Shown one piece after another: positions 1 through 8,513 of a DNA stretch of 53,177 nt. Position 1 is the stretch's first letter. Every line of letters starts with the position of its first letter. Below the pieces are notes generated by a model. The model was not told where the DNA came from. It ran no database searches and saw nothing but the letters and a program-made list of their open reading frames with translations. The DNA comes from Methylobacterium sp. 2A (GTDB lineage: Bacteria > Pseudomonadota > Alphaproteobacteria > Rhizobiales > Beijerinckiaceae). The position numbers were made by a program, and so were the translations under genes. Location: contig NZ_VUOK01000055.1 of assembly GCF_009806555.1 (NCBI RefSeq), positions 1 to 53,177 on the forward strand, written 5' to 3'.

Positions 1-3000
1 CCCGCGCACCCGGACCGGGCGGCGGGCCTCGCGCTGCGGGTCGAGACGCTGGCGCCCTACTTCGACGCCGCCCACTACCGGGCCGGCCTGGAGGCGGCCG
101 GGGGCGGGCTGGCGGACGCGCTGGCGGGCGCCTCCGAGGCCGAGCTGCTGCGCGCCTACGTGGACGGCGGCTGGCGGGCGTTCATCAGCCCGCGGCCGGA
201 CTTCGACCCGGCGGGCTTCGTGCAGGCGCGCGCCGGCAGCCGGGCGGTTCAGGACGATCCGTTCTTCCGCTACGTGGCCGAGACGCTTCTGGCCGGGGCC
301 GAGCCGTTCGCCGAGGCCAGTCGGCTGAACGTGCCGGCGGTGGACGCGGACTGGTACCGGGCGACCTACCCGGATGTGGGCGCCCAGGCGCCGTACCTGC
401 ACTTTGCCGGTTCGGGCTGGCGGGAGCTGCGCGATCCGGGGCCGGGGCGTTCGACGCTCGACGCGCTTCTGCGCGTGTGCGGGCTGCGGCCGGCGCGGGC
501 GCCGGTCGAGGACACGGGCTGGCTCGGGGCGATCGGGCGCGAGCCTGAGGACCGGGATGCGGCGCTGGCGCGTCAGGCGCGGCTGGTGGCGGGGCAGTTC
601 GACCATGCGTTCTACCGGGCGCGCTACGGTCTGGCCGCGGAGGCGGACGCGGTGCGCGACTATTGCGACACCGGCTGGCGCCTCGGACGAAATCCAAGGC
701 CCGATTTCAACGGCTGGGCCTACCGCGCGCATCACCCGCACGTGGAGGCGACGGGAATCGCGCCCTTCGTCCATTTCCTGGCGACGGCTTTGCTGCGCGG
801 CACCGACATCGCGGCCGCCACCTTCGATCCGCATTACGGCGCGCCGCCTCCCGAGGAAGATGCGGACCTTCTGGAGCAGGCGCGCCTGATCGAGCCCTAT
901 TTCGACGCGCCCTGGTACCTGAAGCGCTATCCCGACACGCGCGGCTTCGAGAACGGGCCGGCGGTCCATTTCCTCTCCCACGGACAGGAGGAGGACCGCG
1001 ATCCGAGCAAGACCTTCTCGACCCGCTTCTATCGCCGGGCCTACGGCCACCTGTTCGGTCCTGGGGAGTCGCCGTTCCTGCACTACGTGCGGGCGGGCCG
1101 CGCCGCCGGCCTGATGGGCTGCCCCGAGGATCTCGGAACCCTGCCGCCGCTCACCGCACCCGAGCCGCACGACTGGGACCGCCTGCCCCCAGCCCGGCCC
1201 ATCGCCGACGCCCGCGTCCTCGTCATCATGCCCGTCTACAAGGGACGCGCCGAGACCCTGCGCGCCCTCCACGCCTGCCTGTCCCAGCCCCAGGCCACGC
1301 CCTTCACCCTGCTCGCCGTCAACGACCGATCCCCCGAGCCGCAGCTCACCGCAGACCTCGAACACCTCGCCGCACGCGGCCTGTTCCACCTCGTCACCAA
1401 CCAGCAGAACCTCGGCTTCGTCCGCTCGGTCAACCGCGCGCTCGCCCTTCGCCAGGGCCGTGCCGTCGTCCTGCTCAACTCCGACGCTGAAGTCTTCGGC
1501 GACTGGCTCGACCGCCTCGCCGCCCATGCCGAAGGCGCGTCCGATCCGGCAGAACCGCGCGTGGGCAGCGTCACGCCGCTGTCCAACAACGCCACGATCT
1601 GCTCCTACCCGCGCTTCAACGCCAACAACACCATGCCGCTCGAGATCGCCCCGCCCGATCTCGACCGCCTCGCCGCCGCGACCAACCCCGGCCGCAGCCT
1701 GCCCGTGCCCACCGGCGTCGGCTTCTGCATGTACATGACCGCGCAAGCCCTCGACACGGTCGGCCCCCTCGACGCCGAGGCCTTCGGCCGCGGCTACGGC
1801 GAGGAGAACGACTGGTGCCAGCGCGCCGAGAAGGCGGGTTTCCGCAACCTCCTGGCCGAGGACGTCTACGTCTACCATGCCGGCCAGATCTCGTTCGGCG
1901 CCGATGGCGGCGGCGGGGCCGGCGGCGCCTACGACCAGGGTCAGGCCGCGCTGCTGGCCAAGCACCCCGACTACCTCGCCCGGGTCGGCCAGTTCGTCCA
2001 GGCCGATCCCGGACGGCAGGGCCGGGCGCGGCTCGACCGGGAGCGGCTGGCCCGGCACTGCGCCGGCCGGGCGCTGCTGTTTGTCACCCACAGCTGGGGC
2101 GGGGGCATCCAGCGCCACCTCGACGACCTGACCGCCCAGGCGCGCACCGAGGGCATCCCGGTGGTGCTGCTGCAGATCGACCGCACGCGCAACCTTGCGG
2201 TGCACGTCGCCTATCGCGGCGCCGAGTTCCTGTACCTGCCCAACCTCGACAGCCTGTACCTGCCGCGCGACGCGGACGAACTCGCCGGGTTCGTGGCGCG
2301 GCTGGCGCCGCGTCTGATCCACGTGCACTCGCTGGCGGGTCTGCGCTGGGCGGCGGCGCGGGCGCTGATGGACGTGGTGGCGGGCTCGGGCCGTCCGTAT
2401 GCCTGGACGCTGCACGACTACTCGCCGGTGTGCCACCGCAACCATCTGGTGCAGCCGGATGGGCGCTACTGCGGGCTGGCGGCGGTGGCGGAGTGCCGGG
2501 GCTGTCTGGCGCGGGACGCGGACGGGTTCGAGGAGCCGGATCCGGGCGAGCGTCGGGCCACGTTCGGTCGGTTCCTGGCGGGGGCGGCGCGGGTGTTTGC
2601 GCCGTCCGCCGACACGGCGGGTCGGATCGGGGGGGTGTACCGGGATCTGGCGATCACGGTGCGGCCGCACGCGGAGCCGGAGCGGGCGGTGCGCTCCACC
2701 GCGCTGCACCGGCCGGGACGGATCAGGCGGGTCGCCGTGCTGGGCGGAATCAGCCTGCCCGAAGGTGGGCTGGTGCTGCAGGCCCTGGCGAGCGATGCGC
2801 GCAAGCGTGATCTGCCGCTGCGATTCACGATCGCGGGCTTCTGCGATCCGGCGCTGGCGGGCGGCCTCGAACGCGCCGGCATCACGCAGACCGGACGCTA
2901 CTCCGCCGACGATCCGACCCTGGATCGGGAGGCACGGGCGGCCCTTCAGATCGCCGAAACCGACCGGCACTGGGAGGACGACGAAACCCTCGATGCGGTC

Positions 3001-3303
3001 ACCCAGGTGTCGGCGGATCTGATCCTGCTCCCCGCGATCTGGCCGGAGACCTATTCCTACGCGCTGACGCTGGCTTTGCGCACCGGCCTGCCGGTCGCGG
3101 CCTTCGACCTCGGCGCCCCGGCGGAAAGGCTGCGCGCCGAGCCGGACGGCCACCTCCTGCCCTATGCCCTGGCCGACGATCCGTCCGCCTGCAACGACCG
3201 CCTGCTGGCGATCCCGCTCCCGAAGCCGGGCCGTACCCGCGCCACCGTCCAGGCCGCCACATACGACGACCTGATGGCCGACTATTACGGCCTCACGGCC
3301 TGA
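1..3303 (+). CDS. Two-domain glycosyltransferase (GT2 + GT4-like), 5' end outside the window
   Basis: The frame is open from base 1, so the gene is cut at its 5' side; the ATG at 160 is internal. The N-terminal third (1-1130) carries repeated modules of the type FD..YL..YPD followed by HFL and GW, as in several bacterial surface-glycan glycosyltransferases. A GT-A family 2 domain follows (about 1207-2000): VLVIMPVYKGR opening strand, NSDAEVFG with the metal-binding acidic pair near 1480, and EENDWCQRAEKAGF near 1800. A GT4-like domain runs from about 2068 (LLFVTHSWGGGIQRHL) to the end. It probably adds two different sugars to a surface polysaccharide or O-antigen in the cytoplasm. The following export permease fits that role. 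Third-codon-base preference shifts between domains (see findings). Confidence 0.85.
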   Translation, partial: PAHPDRAAGLALRVETLAPYFDAAHYRAGLEAAGGGLADALAGASEAELLRAYVDGGWRAFISPRPDFDPAGFVQARAGSRAVQDDPFFRYVAETLLAGAEPFAEASRLNVPAVDADWYRATYPDVGAQAPYLHFAGSGWRELRDPGPGRSTLDALLRVCGLRPARAPVEDTGWLGAIGREPEDRDAALARQARLVAGQFDHAFYRARYGLAAEADAVRDYCDTGWRLGRNPRPDFNGWAYRAHHPHVEATGIAPFVHFLATALLRGTDIAAATFDPHYGAPPPEEDADLLEQARLIEPYFDAPWYLKRYPDTRGFENGPAVHFLSHGQEEDRDPSKTFSTRFYRRAYGHLFGPGESPFLHYVRAGRAAGLMGCPEDLGTLPPLTAPEPHDWDRLPPARPIADARVLVIMPVYKGRAETLRALHACLSQPQATPFTLLAVNDRSPEPQLTADLEHLAARGLFHLVTNQQNLGFVRSVNRALALRQGRAVVLLNSDAEVFGDWLDRLAAHAEGASDPAEPRVGSVTPLSNNATICSYPRFNANNTMPLEIAPPDLDRLAAATNPGRSLPVPTGVGFCMYMTAQALDTVGPLDAEAFGRGYGEENDWCQRAEKAGFRNLLAEDVYVYHAGQISFGADGGGGAGGAYDQGQAALLAKHPDYLARVGQFVQADPGRQGRARLDRERLARHCAGRALLFVTHSWGGGIQRHLDDLTAQARTEGIPVVLLQIDRTRNLAVHVAYRGAEFLYLPNLDSLYLPRDADELAGFVARLAPRLIHVHSLAGLRWAAARALMDVVAGSGRPYAWTLHDYSPVCHRNHLVQPDGRYCGLAAVAECRGCLARDADGFEEPDPGERRATFGRFLAGAARVFAPSADTAGRIGGVYRDLAITVRPHAEPERAVRSTALHRPGRIRRVAVLGGISLPEGGLVLQALASDARKRDLPLRFTIAGFCDPALAGGLERAGITQTGRYSADDPTLDREARAALQIAETDRHWEDDETLDAVTQVSADLILLPAIWPETYSYALTLALRTGLPVAAFDLGAPAERLRAEPDGHLLPYALADDPSACNDRLLAIPLPKPGRTRATVQAATYDDLMADYYGLTA

Positions 3304-3387
3304 CGCCACCAAGCCCGGCACGCCGGACCAACCTACTTTGGCCCATTTTGTCGTGGACTCAGGCCCGGCAACGCAGAGGTCGCGCCG

Positions 3388-4182
3388 ATGTTCGCTGTCC
3401 CGACGGCTCAGACGCAGAAGAGCCCGATCGAGTCCTATCTTCACGTCCTGTACGCACTGATTCTGCGCGACATCCGCACGCGGTTCGGGGCCTCGCTCTG
3501 GGGTTACGCCGTGATCGTGCTCTGGCCGTGCGTGCACGTCTTCATGCTGATCACGATCTACACCTTTCAGAAGCTGCCGGCCCCGCTCGGGGATGAGCGG
3601 GCCCTGTTCTTCGCCAGCGGCGCGGTCCCGGTGCTGGTCTTCCAGTACATCTCCCGCGAGGTGATGAAATCGGTCATCATGAATCGGCCATTGACCTATT
3701 ACCCGCAGGTCAAGCTCTTCGACCTGATCTTCTCCCGAATCCTCGTCGAGATCGTCACCGGCTTCCTCGCACTCCTGGTCGTCAGTTCCGTGCTGCTGAT
3801 CATCGGCGTCAACCCGGTTCCGGCGCAGCCCCTGACGGCGGTGTGCGGGTATATGGCCGCGATCATCCTCGGCATCGGCATCGGGACGATCAACGTCGCG
3901 ATCATTGGCTTCTTTCCCGGCTGGCTGCTCGGCTATGCCCTGTTCAGCATCATCCTGTACGTCTCCAGCGGCGTGATGTTCCTGCCGAGCTACATGCCCG
4001 AGCAGATCTACTATTGGATGAAATTCAATCCGGCTCTGCAAGTCGCCGAGTGGGTCCGGTCAGCCTATTATCCCTATGCCGGCATCCAGGTCGATTATCT
4101 CTACGTCATCATGTTCGGCCTGACGGCCGCGAGCATCGGCCTGTTCCTGGTGAAGCACGTCGTCAGCAGAATGCAGGCCTGA
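3388..4182 (+). CDS. ABC-2 type polysaccharide export permease (KpsM/Wzm-like)
   Basis: This 264-residue protein has about six hydrophobic segments. It has the amphipathic N-terminus typical of capsule/O-antigen ABC-2 permeases, with a basic turn (LILRDIRTRFG) followed by the first membrane segment. The late loop SGVMFLPSYMPEQ and the sequence FNPALQVAEWVRSAYYP match the conserved C-terminal part of the Wzm/KpsM family. It should form the inner-membrane channel that exports a lipid-linked glycan using a separate KpsT/Wzt ATPase. No ATPase gene is next to it in this window, so the partner is probably upstream of base 1 or elsewhere. ATG at 3388 is preceded by a weak AGAGGT ribosome site. Family certain, substrate unknown. 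Confidence 0.88.
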   Translation: MFAVPTAQTQKSPIESYLHVLYALILRDIRTRFGASLWGYAVIVLWPCVHVFMLITIYTFQKLPAPLGDERALFFASGAVPVLVFQYISREVMKSVIMNRPLTYYPQVKLFDLIFSRILVEIVTGFLALLVVSSVLLIIGVNPVPAQPLTAVCGYMAAIILGIGIGTINVAIIGFFPGWLLGYALFSIILYVSSGVMFLPSYMPEQIYYWMKFNPALQVAEWVRSAYYPYAGIQVDYLYVIMFGLTAASIGLFLVKHVVSRMQA

Positions 4183-4216
4183 TTCGGCACGCGACCATTC
4201 GATCCGCACAAGACGC

Positions 4217-4251
4217 CGCTGCGTCCGAGCCCCAAGCGGTCGGACGCAGCG
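4217..4251 (+). terminator. Hairpin after the permease gene
   Basis: A perfect 12-bp stem (4217-4228 with 4240-4251) and an 11-base loop lie 34 bases after the permease stop. There is no clear T-run after it, so it may act as an mRNA 3'-end stabiliser or a weak terminator. A second 8-bp stem (4304-4311 with 4326-4333) follows in the same gap. Confidence 0.45.
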
Positions 4252-4408
4252 ACAAGCCTTTGCTGCAACATGCCCCCTTGGTCCTGCCGGGCTCGCACAA
4301 CCGGCCCCGACCCGGTTGCCAAGGCGTCGGGGCAGGACGTAATGGGTTGATCGGCAACCGACACTGGCCGCTGCCCGAATCGTTACCGCCCAGGGTCAAA
4401 GCGTTCCC

Positions 4409-4783
4409 ATGACGAGACATGTGGTGACGAGACATGCGGCGACGAGACATGCGGCGCACGCGATCGACACGAAATACATCCGCCTGATCCAACAGCAGCA
4501 GATCGAACTGGCTCTCGTCCGGGCCGAGCGCGACGCAGCCCTGCTCGAGCGCGACCTGGCCCGGGCCCGATCGAACGCTGCGGCGACGCTCCTCGATGCG
4601 GTGGTCGAGAGCCTGCGGCCCTACGGCTTCGGCCGGAAGCGCTTCCTGGCCAGGATCCGCAGGGCCGCACGCCTGATCCCCAATCAAGGTCCCGAATCGG
4701 TCCAGCACGCCCTTCTCTACGAGGGATCGAACCGCATTCTGGGCCGCGAGACCCTACGGCCAACGCCCACCGGGCCCACCTGA
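4409..4783 (+). CDS. Unrecognised small protein with repeat-derived N-terminus
   Basis: This 124-residue protein is of no family I know. The first 15 residues are encoded by three copies of a 15-base repeat (4410-4454), giving three in-frame TRHxx motifs. The middle (about residues 20-60) is rich in Glu, Arg, Ala, Gln and Leu with heptad-like spacing (IELALVRAERDAALLERDL), suggesting a short coiled coil. The C-terminal half is basic. It sits between the export permease and the FkbM methyltransferase in the same orientation, so it may belong to the glycan cluster. An in-frame GTG at 4421 is an alternative start. It could also be a non-conserved ORF; conservation needs testing. Confidence 0.5.
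   Translation: MTRHVVTRHAATRHAAHAIDTKYIRLIQQQQIELALVRAERDAALLERDLARARSNAAATLLDAVVESLRPYGFGRKRFLARIRRAARLIPNQGPESVQHALLYEGSNRILGRETLRPTPTGPT
4410..4454 (+). repeat. Three tandem 15-bp repeats at a gene start
   Basis: The units are 4410-4424, 4425-4439 and 4440-4454. Consensus is yGACGAGACATGyGG; unit 1 differs from unit 2 at one base and unit 3 at one base. The unit length is a multiple of three, so copy-number change would not shift the reading frame of the overlapping gene. Confidence 0.9.
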
Positions 4784-4841
4784 CGGCCGCGAGCGAGCCG
4801 CCCGCCCAACCGATCCCGTTCACGAGTCGGATCAGCGCACG

Positions 4842-5603
4842 ATGGATGTGGAACTCCTGACGGTGTTCAATGCCGTGATCAATCTCCGAGACAATCTCGA
4901 GGTCCGGCCGCACATCCTGACTTCGGAACTCGATTTCCTGTCCTTTGCCACCAGAATGGCGCCCTATTCCAACGCGCAGCTCCTCCAGGATCTCTGGGTT
5001 CTCCACGAGCTGAAGGAGAAACGAAACGGTTACTTCGTCGAGTTCGGCGCCTGCGACGGCCTCAGCCTCAGCAACACGCTCCTGCTGGAGAAGGCCTTTG
5101 GCTGGCAGGGCGTCCTCGCCGAGCCGGCCAGAGCCTGGCACGCGGCTTTGTACAAGAACCGCACCTGTTACATCAGCGACAAATGCGTCTACAAGTCAGA
5201 CGGGATCGAAGTTCTCTTCAACGAGGTCGATATCGGCGAGCTGTCCGGAGTCGACGATTTCGTCGCCGGCGATTTCCACGCGGATTTTCGGCAGGAGGCG
5301 AAGCAATATCCCGTCTCGACCATTTCCCTGAACCGGCTCCTGTCCGAAGCGCGCGCGCCGCGGCGGATCGACTATCTCAGCATCGATGTCGAGGGGGGCG
5401 AGTTCGACGTCCTGAAGAGCTTTGATTTCTCGGCTCACGACATCGCCCTCATCAGCGTCGAGCATAATTTCTCCGACAATCGGGGCAAGATCTACGATCT
5501 CCTGACCAATCTCGGTTATCGTCGAAGATTCAGGCAACTATCCCTGTTTGATGATTGGTACATGCGGCCCGATCTCGTCGCGTCGCAAGGCTCCGAGCCA
5601 TGA
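4842..5603 (+). CDS. FkbM-family SAM-dependent methyltransferase
   Basis: This 253-residue protein has FkbM-family landmarks in order: QDLWVL near residue 49, the SAM-binding loop FVEFGACDG (65-73), AEPARAWHAAL (93-102), the SIDVEGGEFDVLKSF motif (180-194), and SVEHNFS (205-211) before a C-terminal aromatic stretch. The family methylates hydroxyls on sugars or small molecules. Next to a glycosyltransferase and glycan exporter it most likely O-methylates a surface saccharide; that substrate is inference. Length is usual for the family. Confidence 0.88.
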   Translation: MDVELLTVFNAVINLRDNLEVRPHILTSELDFLSFATRMAPYSNAQLLQDLWVLHELKEKRNGYFVEFGACDGLSLSNTLLLEKAFGWQGVLAEPARAWHAALYKNRTCYISDKCVYKSDGIEVLFNEVDIGELSGVDDFVAGDFHADFRQEAKQYPVSTISLNRLLSEARAPRRIDYLSIDVEGGEFDVLKSFDFSAHDIALISVEHNFSDNRGKIYDLLTNLGYRRRFRQLSLFDDWYMRPDLVASQGSEP

Positions 5604-5669
5604 CGGCACCGCGTCGTCCTGCACCGGATCGGTCCCCGTTTCGGTCGCGCACGCTCCGGTAGAGGCCTC

Positions 5670-5990
5670 ATGTCCGCGCAAACCGCGATCGAAATCCTCG
5701 ATTCCCTGTTCGACATCTTCAAGCAGATGGGCGGGGGCATCGCGCTCGATCTGCACTGGCTGGCGATCTCCAGGCGCCTGCAGCAGGTGCGCGCGGAAGC
5801 CGATTGGTCTGCGGATCTCGATTTCGTCGCCGTGCGGTTGAAGGCACAGGCTGCCTTCTATATCGCGCGCTATCGTCCGAGCGATGGACCCGAGCCCATC
5901 CGTCCCGCCGATGCGGCGAGGCTTGAGAAGGTCGTCGAGCAGTATTCGATTCTCCGTGCGCACTTGGAGCAGCAGGTCGCCGCGCGATGA
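5670..5990 (+). CDS. Unrecognised small protein
   Basis: This 106-residue, mostly helical soluble-looking protein has no signal peptide or membrane segment. It begins MSAQTAIEILDSLFDIF and has a regular helical pattern of Leu/Ile and Arg/Glu. An AGAGG ribosome site stands shortly before the ATG. It follows the FkbM gene by 66 bases in the same direction and may share its transcript. I do not recognise the family and do not assign a function. Confidence 0.55.
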   Translation: MSAQTAIEILDSLFDIFKQMGGGIALDLHWLAISRRLQQVRAEADWSADLDFVAVRLKAQAAFYIARYRPSDGPEPIRPADAARLEKVVEQYSILRAHLEQQVAAR

Positions 5991-6063
5991 CCGCACGGCG
6001 CGGTGGTGATCGACCGGGAGGCCGGCCAGGGTGGTCGTCCGCCCGGCCGGGCGCTGCGGGGCC

Positions 6064-7065
6064 TCATGAGCAAGGCCCACCGTCCTGGCCCGCTGCCAAC
6101 TCGGCCGCGTAGCGCTGCGTGACGTAGCGCTCGAAATTCCAATCGTCCGTCGAGGGCCGGAAGACGAACCGCTCCGACATTTCCGTCAGCACAAGATCCG
6201 GACGCACGCGCTCGATGTGCGCGTAGTCGAGCTGGGTGCTCCAGAGGAAATGCAATTCGCGAAACGTTTCGGCCAGCATGATCGTCAGACCGATCGGCGC
6301 GAAGTTGGCGTAACTGTCGCCGAACAGCATCACGCGCCGCGGGTCGGTGGCCCGCGCATTCTGATAGATCACATGCGCTCCGGTATGCAGCGTTCCCGAG
6401 AGGCCGCGCCGCTCCCTGTGTTCGACGATCGGGCTTGCATAAACCCGGACCGCATCGCGCTGCAGATCGTGCAGCATCGTGCCTTCGTATCGGGGGGGCG
6501 CGAAGGCCATCCCCAGATCCCCCGCCCAGCCGGGATGATAGGTGGCTGGCCGCTCGCCGAAATCGCGGACCGGCTCGGCGCCGAGGGCCCGGCAGATCTC
6601 GCGATAGGCCAGAAGCCGGCCCGCGAACGACAGGTGGCTATCGGTGCGGTAGAAGAGATTCTGCATGTCCCGCTGTCGCCGCATGGGCGCGATCAGGTCG
6701 ATCAGCGTAGACCGCCACCGCAGGTTCCGGCGGACATATCCGACGAGGTTGAGGCGCCGGAGCGGAAACCGTGCGTAATACGCATCCTCGTGGAGGAGTC
6801 TGAACGCCGGCGAGAGCCGCCAATCGATGCGCAGGCCCTCCAGCAGATGATCGTAGATCGTGATCTTCTCCGGCATCAGGACGTGCTTGTAGGGGATGCC
6901 CATCGCCCGCAAGCGTCGCTCGCGCTGGGATAGGATCAGGCGCCAATGGATCAGCAGAAACTGCGCTTCCGGCGACCTGACGTATTGTGAAGCGACGTTG
7001 TTGGTCCCTTGAAGCAGAAAGAGCCAGCCGTCCTTCCCGATATGGACCTCGTCAGACTTCGCCAT
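6064..7065 (-). CDS. AlgX/AlgJ-like SGNH-fold protein (putative polysaccharide O-acetylation)
   Basis: Reading from the ATG at 7065 gives 333 residues. The start VHIGKDGWLFLLQGTNN is typical of the alginate acetyltransferase AlgJ/AlgX group. The DxH motif TDSHLSFAG (141-149) is followed about 107 residues later by the nucleophile motif LFGDSYANF (Ser251). This order and spacing match the AlgX-like SGNH superfamily, which transfers acetyl groups to exported polysaccharides. No clear signal peptide is visible, which is odd for a periplasmic acetyltransferase, so the protein may be cytoplasmic. A TTG at 7125 would add 20 residues without adding a signal sequence. It is transcribed opposite to its neighbours. 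Confidence 0.75.
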   Translation of the reverse strand: MAKSDEVHIGKDGWLFLLQGTNNVASQYVRSPEAQFLLIHWRLILSQRERRLRAMGIPYKHVLMPEKITIYDHLLEGLRIDWRLSPAFRLLHEDAYYARFPLRRLNLVGYVRRNLRWRSTLIDLIAPMRRQRDMQNLFYRTDSHLSFAGRLLAYREICRALGAEPVRDFGERPATYHPGWAGDLGMAFAPPRYEGTMLHDLQRDAVRVYASPIVEHRERRGLSGTLHTGAHVIYQNARATDPRRVMLFGDSYANFAPIGLTIMLAETFRELHFLWSTQLDYAHIERVRPDLVLTEMSERFVFRPSTDDWNFERYVTQRYAAELAAGQDGGPCS

Positions 7066-7387
7066 GAACCCGTGCTTGCTCGCGATCGAAGCGGAGTCAA
7101 AACCTGAACGGCGTGTTCCTGTCAAAGATCCTGAGATTCAATTCGCGATCCGGCCTCCGCCGGTCAGGGCCTCAAGGGCCGCGTGGGACGAAGCGCCTGC
7201 GCGGCTCTGCGCCCCTCGCGAACCCGTCCCGGCGAGGCTGCCCTTTTGCGCTCGGACGGGCGAAATGGTAGGGCCGCCGAGCCTGGAGGGGACCTAAGGA
7301 AAAGCGGTTGCGCTCCGGGCCGTCGCCGACGCTTCGGACGGAGTGCGCCAAGCCGGATTGCGACCCAGAGACGATCAGAGCCTCACC
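7066..7387. other. Divergent intergenic region, 322 bp
   Basis: This gap lies between the start of the AlgX-like gene and the preferred GTG start of the next gene. It contains no supported gene. A hairpin at 7310-7349, with arms close to those of the intergenic repeat described at 31737-31940, lies across the upstream ATG-like starts of the next gene. This favours the later start. No promoter could be assigned. Confidence 0.5.
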
Positions 7388-8431
7388 GTGCGCTTCTTCA
7401 TCGATCACGACAACGGCCACTCGATCCGTGGCTGGATCGTTCCGGACAACCAGCTCGCGATCAGCCGCGTCGTCGTGTCCGTCGCCGGGCGCCGGGTCGC
7501 GGAGATCCCCGCCAGCCATACCGACGCGACGTTTCAGAACAACGGCTGGCACGCAACCGGCCAATGCGTCTTCATCGTGACCGAGGCCGAGGTGCCGGGC
7601 CTCGCCGCGCTCGAACAGCTGGAGCTGTATGACGCGGACACCAACGTGCTGGTGCATCGGCGCATCCCGGCCGACGGGAAGATTCAGTTACGGACCTGTC
7701 TGATCAACACCGGCATCGAACCCGAGACGGTCCTGCAGAGCGCCATGTTCCCTCATTTCGGGCGCAGCTACTTCGGCATGCACCGGATGTCGGACGAGAT
7801 CCTGACCAGCATCTTCCTGAATCCCGCGCGCTCTCTCCTCCTGTCGGGCTCCGTCGTCATCCCGCGATACGAGAATTATCTGACTCCGGACCTGATGATC
7901 ACGGCGTTGCTGGTGCAGGATCCTCATCTCGAAATGGCGACCCGCATGCATTGGTTGCAGGCGCGCGCCGATGACGCCGCCGACCCGGCGCGCAGCTGGC
8001 GTCTCGGCGCGCTGGCCGAGGCCGCGGCCTTCATCAAGGACTATGATCTGACGGACACGAAGAGCCTGAAGCGATTCTTCCGCATGATGCCGGAGCCGGC
8101 CTACCGCCTGCTGTACAATCCCCTGACCCGCCAGCTGGGGACCCGCATGCCGGAGGATCGGCTGCATCCGGGCAATTCGATCGCGGCGATCGAGGTTCTG
8201 TCGCGGGTCGGTATCGTCGGGCACAAGACCCGGTTCGAGGCGTTTGCGCGCACGCTCTTCGACCAGCTCTACATCGACGCCCCGCTTCCGGTGCTCCCCG
8301 AGCCGCCCGCCGCGGTGCGCGACCTGGCTCAGCAGCTGCGCACCCTCCGCCCGGTCGAGGAAATGCTGGTGTTCGACGTGGCCATCTCCGATGCCGTCAA
8401 GGACATCGTCGACAAGCACTGGAACGCATAG
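7388..8431 (+). CDS. Unrecognised 347-residue protein
   Basis: The preferred start is the GTG at 7388, giving VRFFIDHDNGHSIRGW; the frame extends upstream to 7343 but there it runs into a repeat-like hairpin. The N-terminal 90 residues alternate beta-type strands (RVVVSVAGRRVAEIP, QCVFIVTEAEVPGL), resembling a small beta-sandwich. The rest is largely helical (residues 100-345) and includes SLKRFFRMMPEPAYRLLYNP. There is no signal peptide or membrane segment. Similar N-terminal beta domains occur beside glycosyltransferase or sulfotransferase modules, but I cannot place this one. Its position suggests glycan biosynthesis. Its TAG stop is the first three bases of an intergenic repeat. Confidence 0.65.
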   Translation: MRFFIDHDNGHSIRGWIVPDNQLAISRVVVSVAGRRVAEIPASHTDATFQNNGWHATGQCVFIVTEAEVPGLAALEQLELYDADTNVLVHRRIPADGKIQLRTCLINTGIEPETVLQSAMFPHFGRSYFGMHRMSDEILTSIFLNPARSLLLSGSVVIPRYENYLTPDLMITALLVQDPHLEMATRMHWLQARADDAADPARSWRLGALAEAAAFIKDYDLTDTKSLKRFFRMMPEPAYRLLYNPLTRQLGTRMPEDRLHPGNSIAAIEVLSRVGIVGHKTRFEAFARTLFDQLYIDAPLPVLPEPPAAVRDLAQQLRTLRPVEEMLVFDVAISDAVKDIVDKHWNA

Positions 8432-8513
8432 AGCGCTCTGCGCCGAAGCGGTCCCCGGTCCGGCGCAAGGGCGCGCGCCGGAACAAAGGCTCGGAGCCGT
8501 GCTCGATCGCGAC
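8429..8513 (+). repeat. Dispersed intergenic repeat, copy A
   Basis: This segment aligns over about 83 bases with the reverse complement of 31762-31848 at roughly 80% identity by eye, and over about 65 bases with 32752-32818. Shared blocks include GCGCCGAA, GGTCCGGCGCAAG, GGAACAAAGGC and GAGCCGTGCTCGAT. It begins at the TAG stop codon of the upstream gene. Confidence 0.8.
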
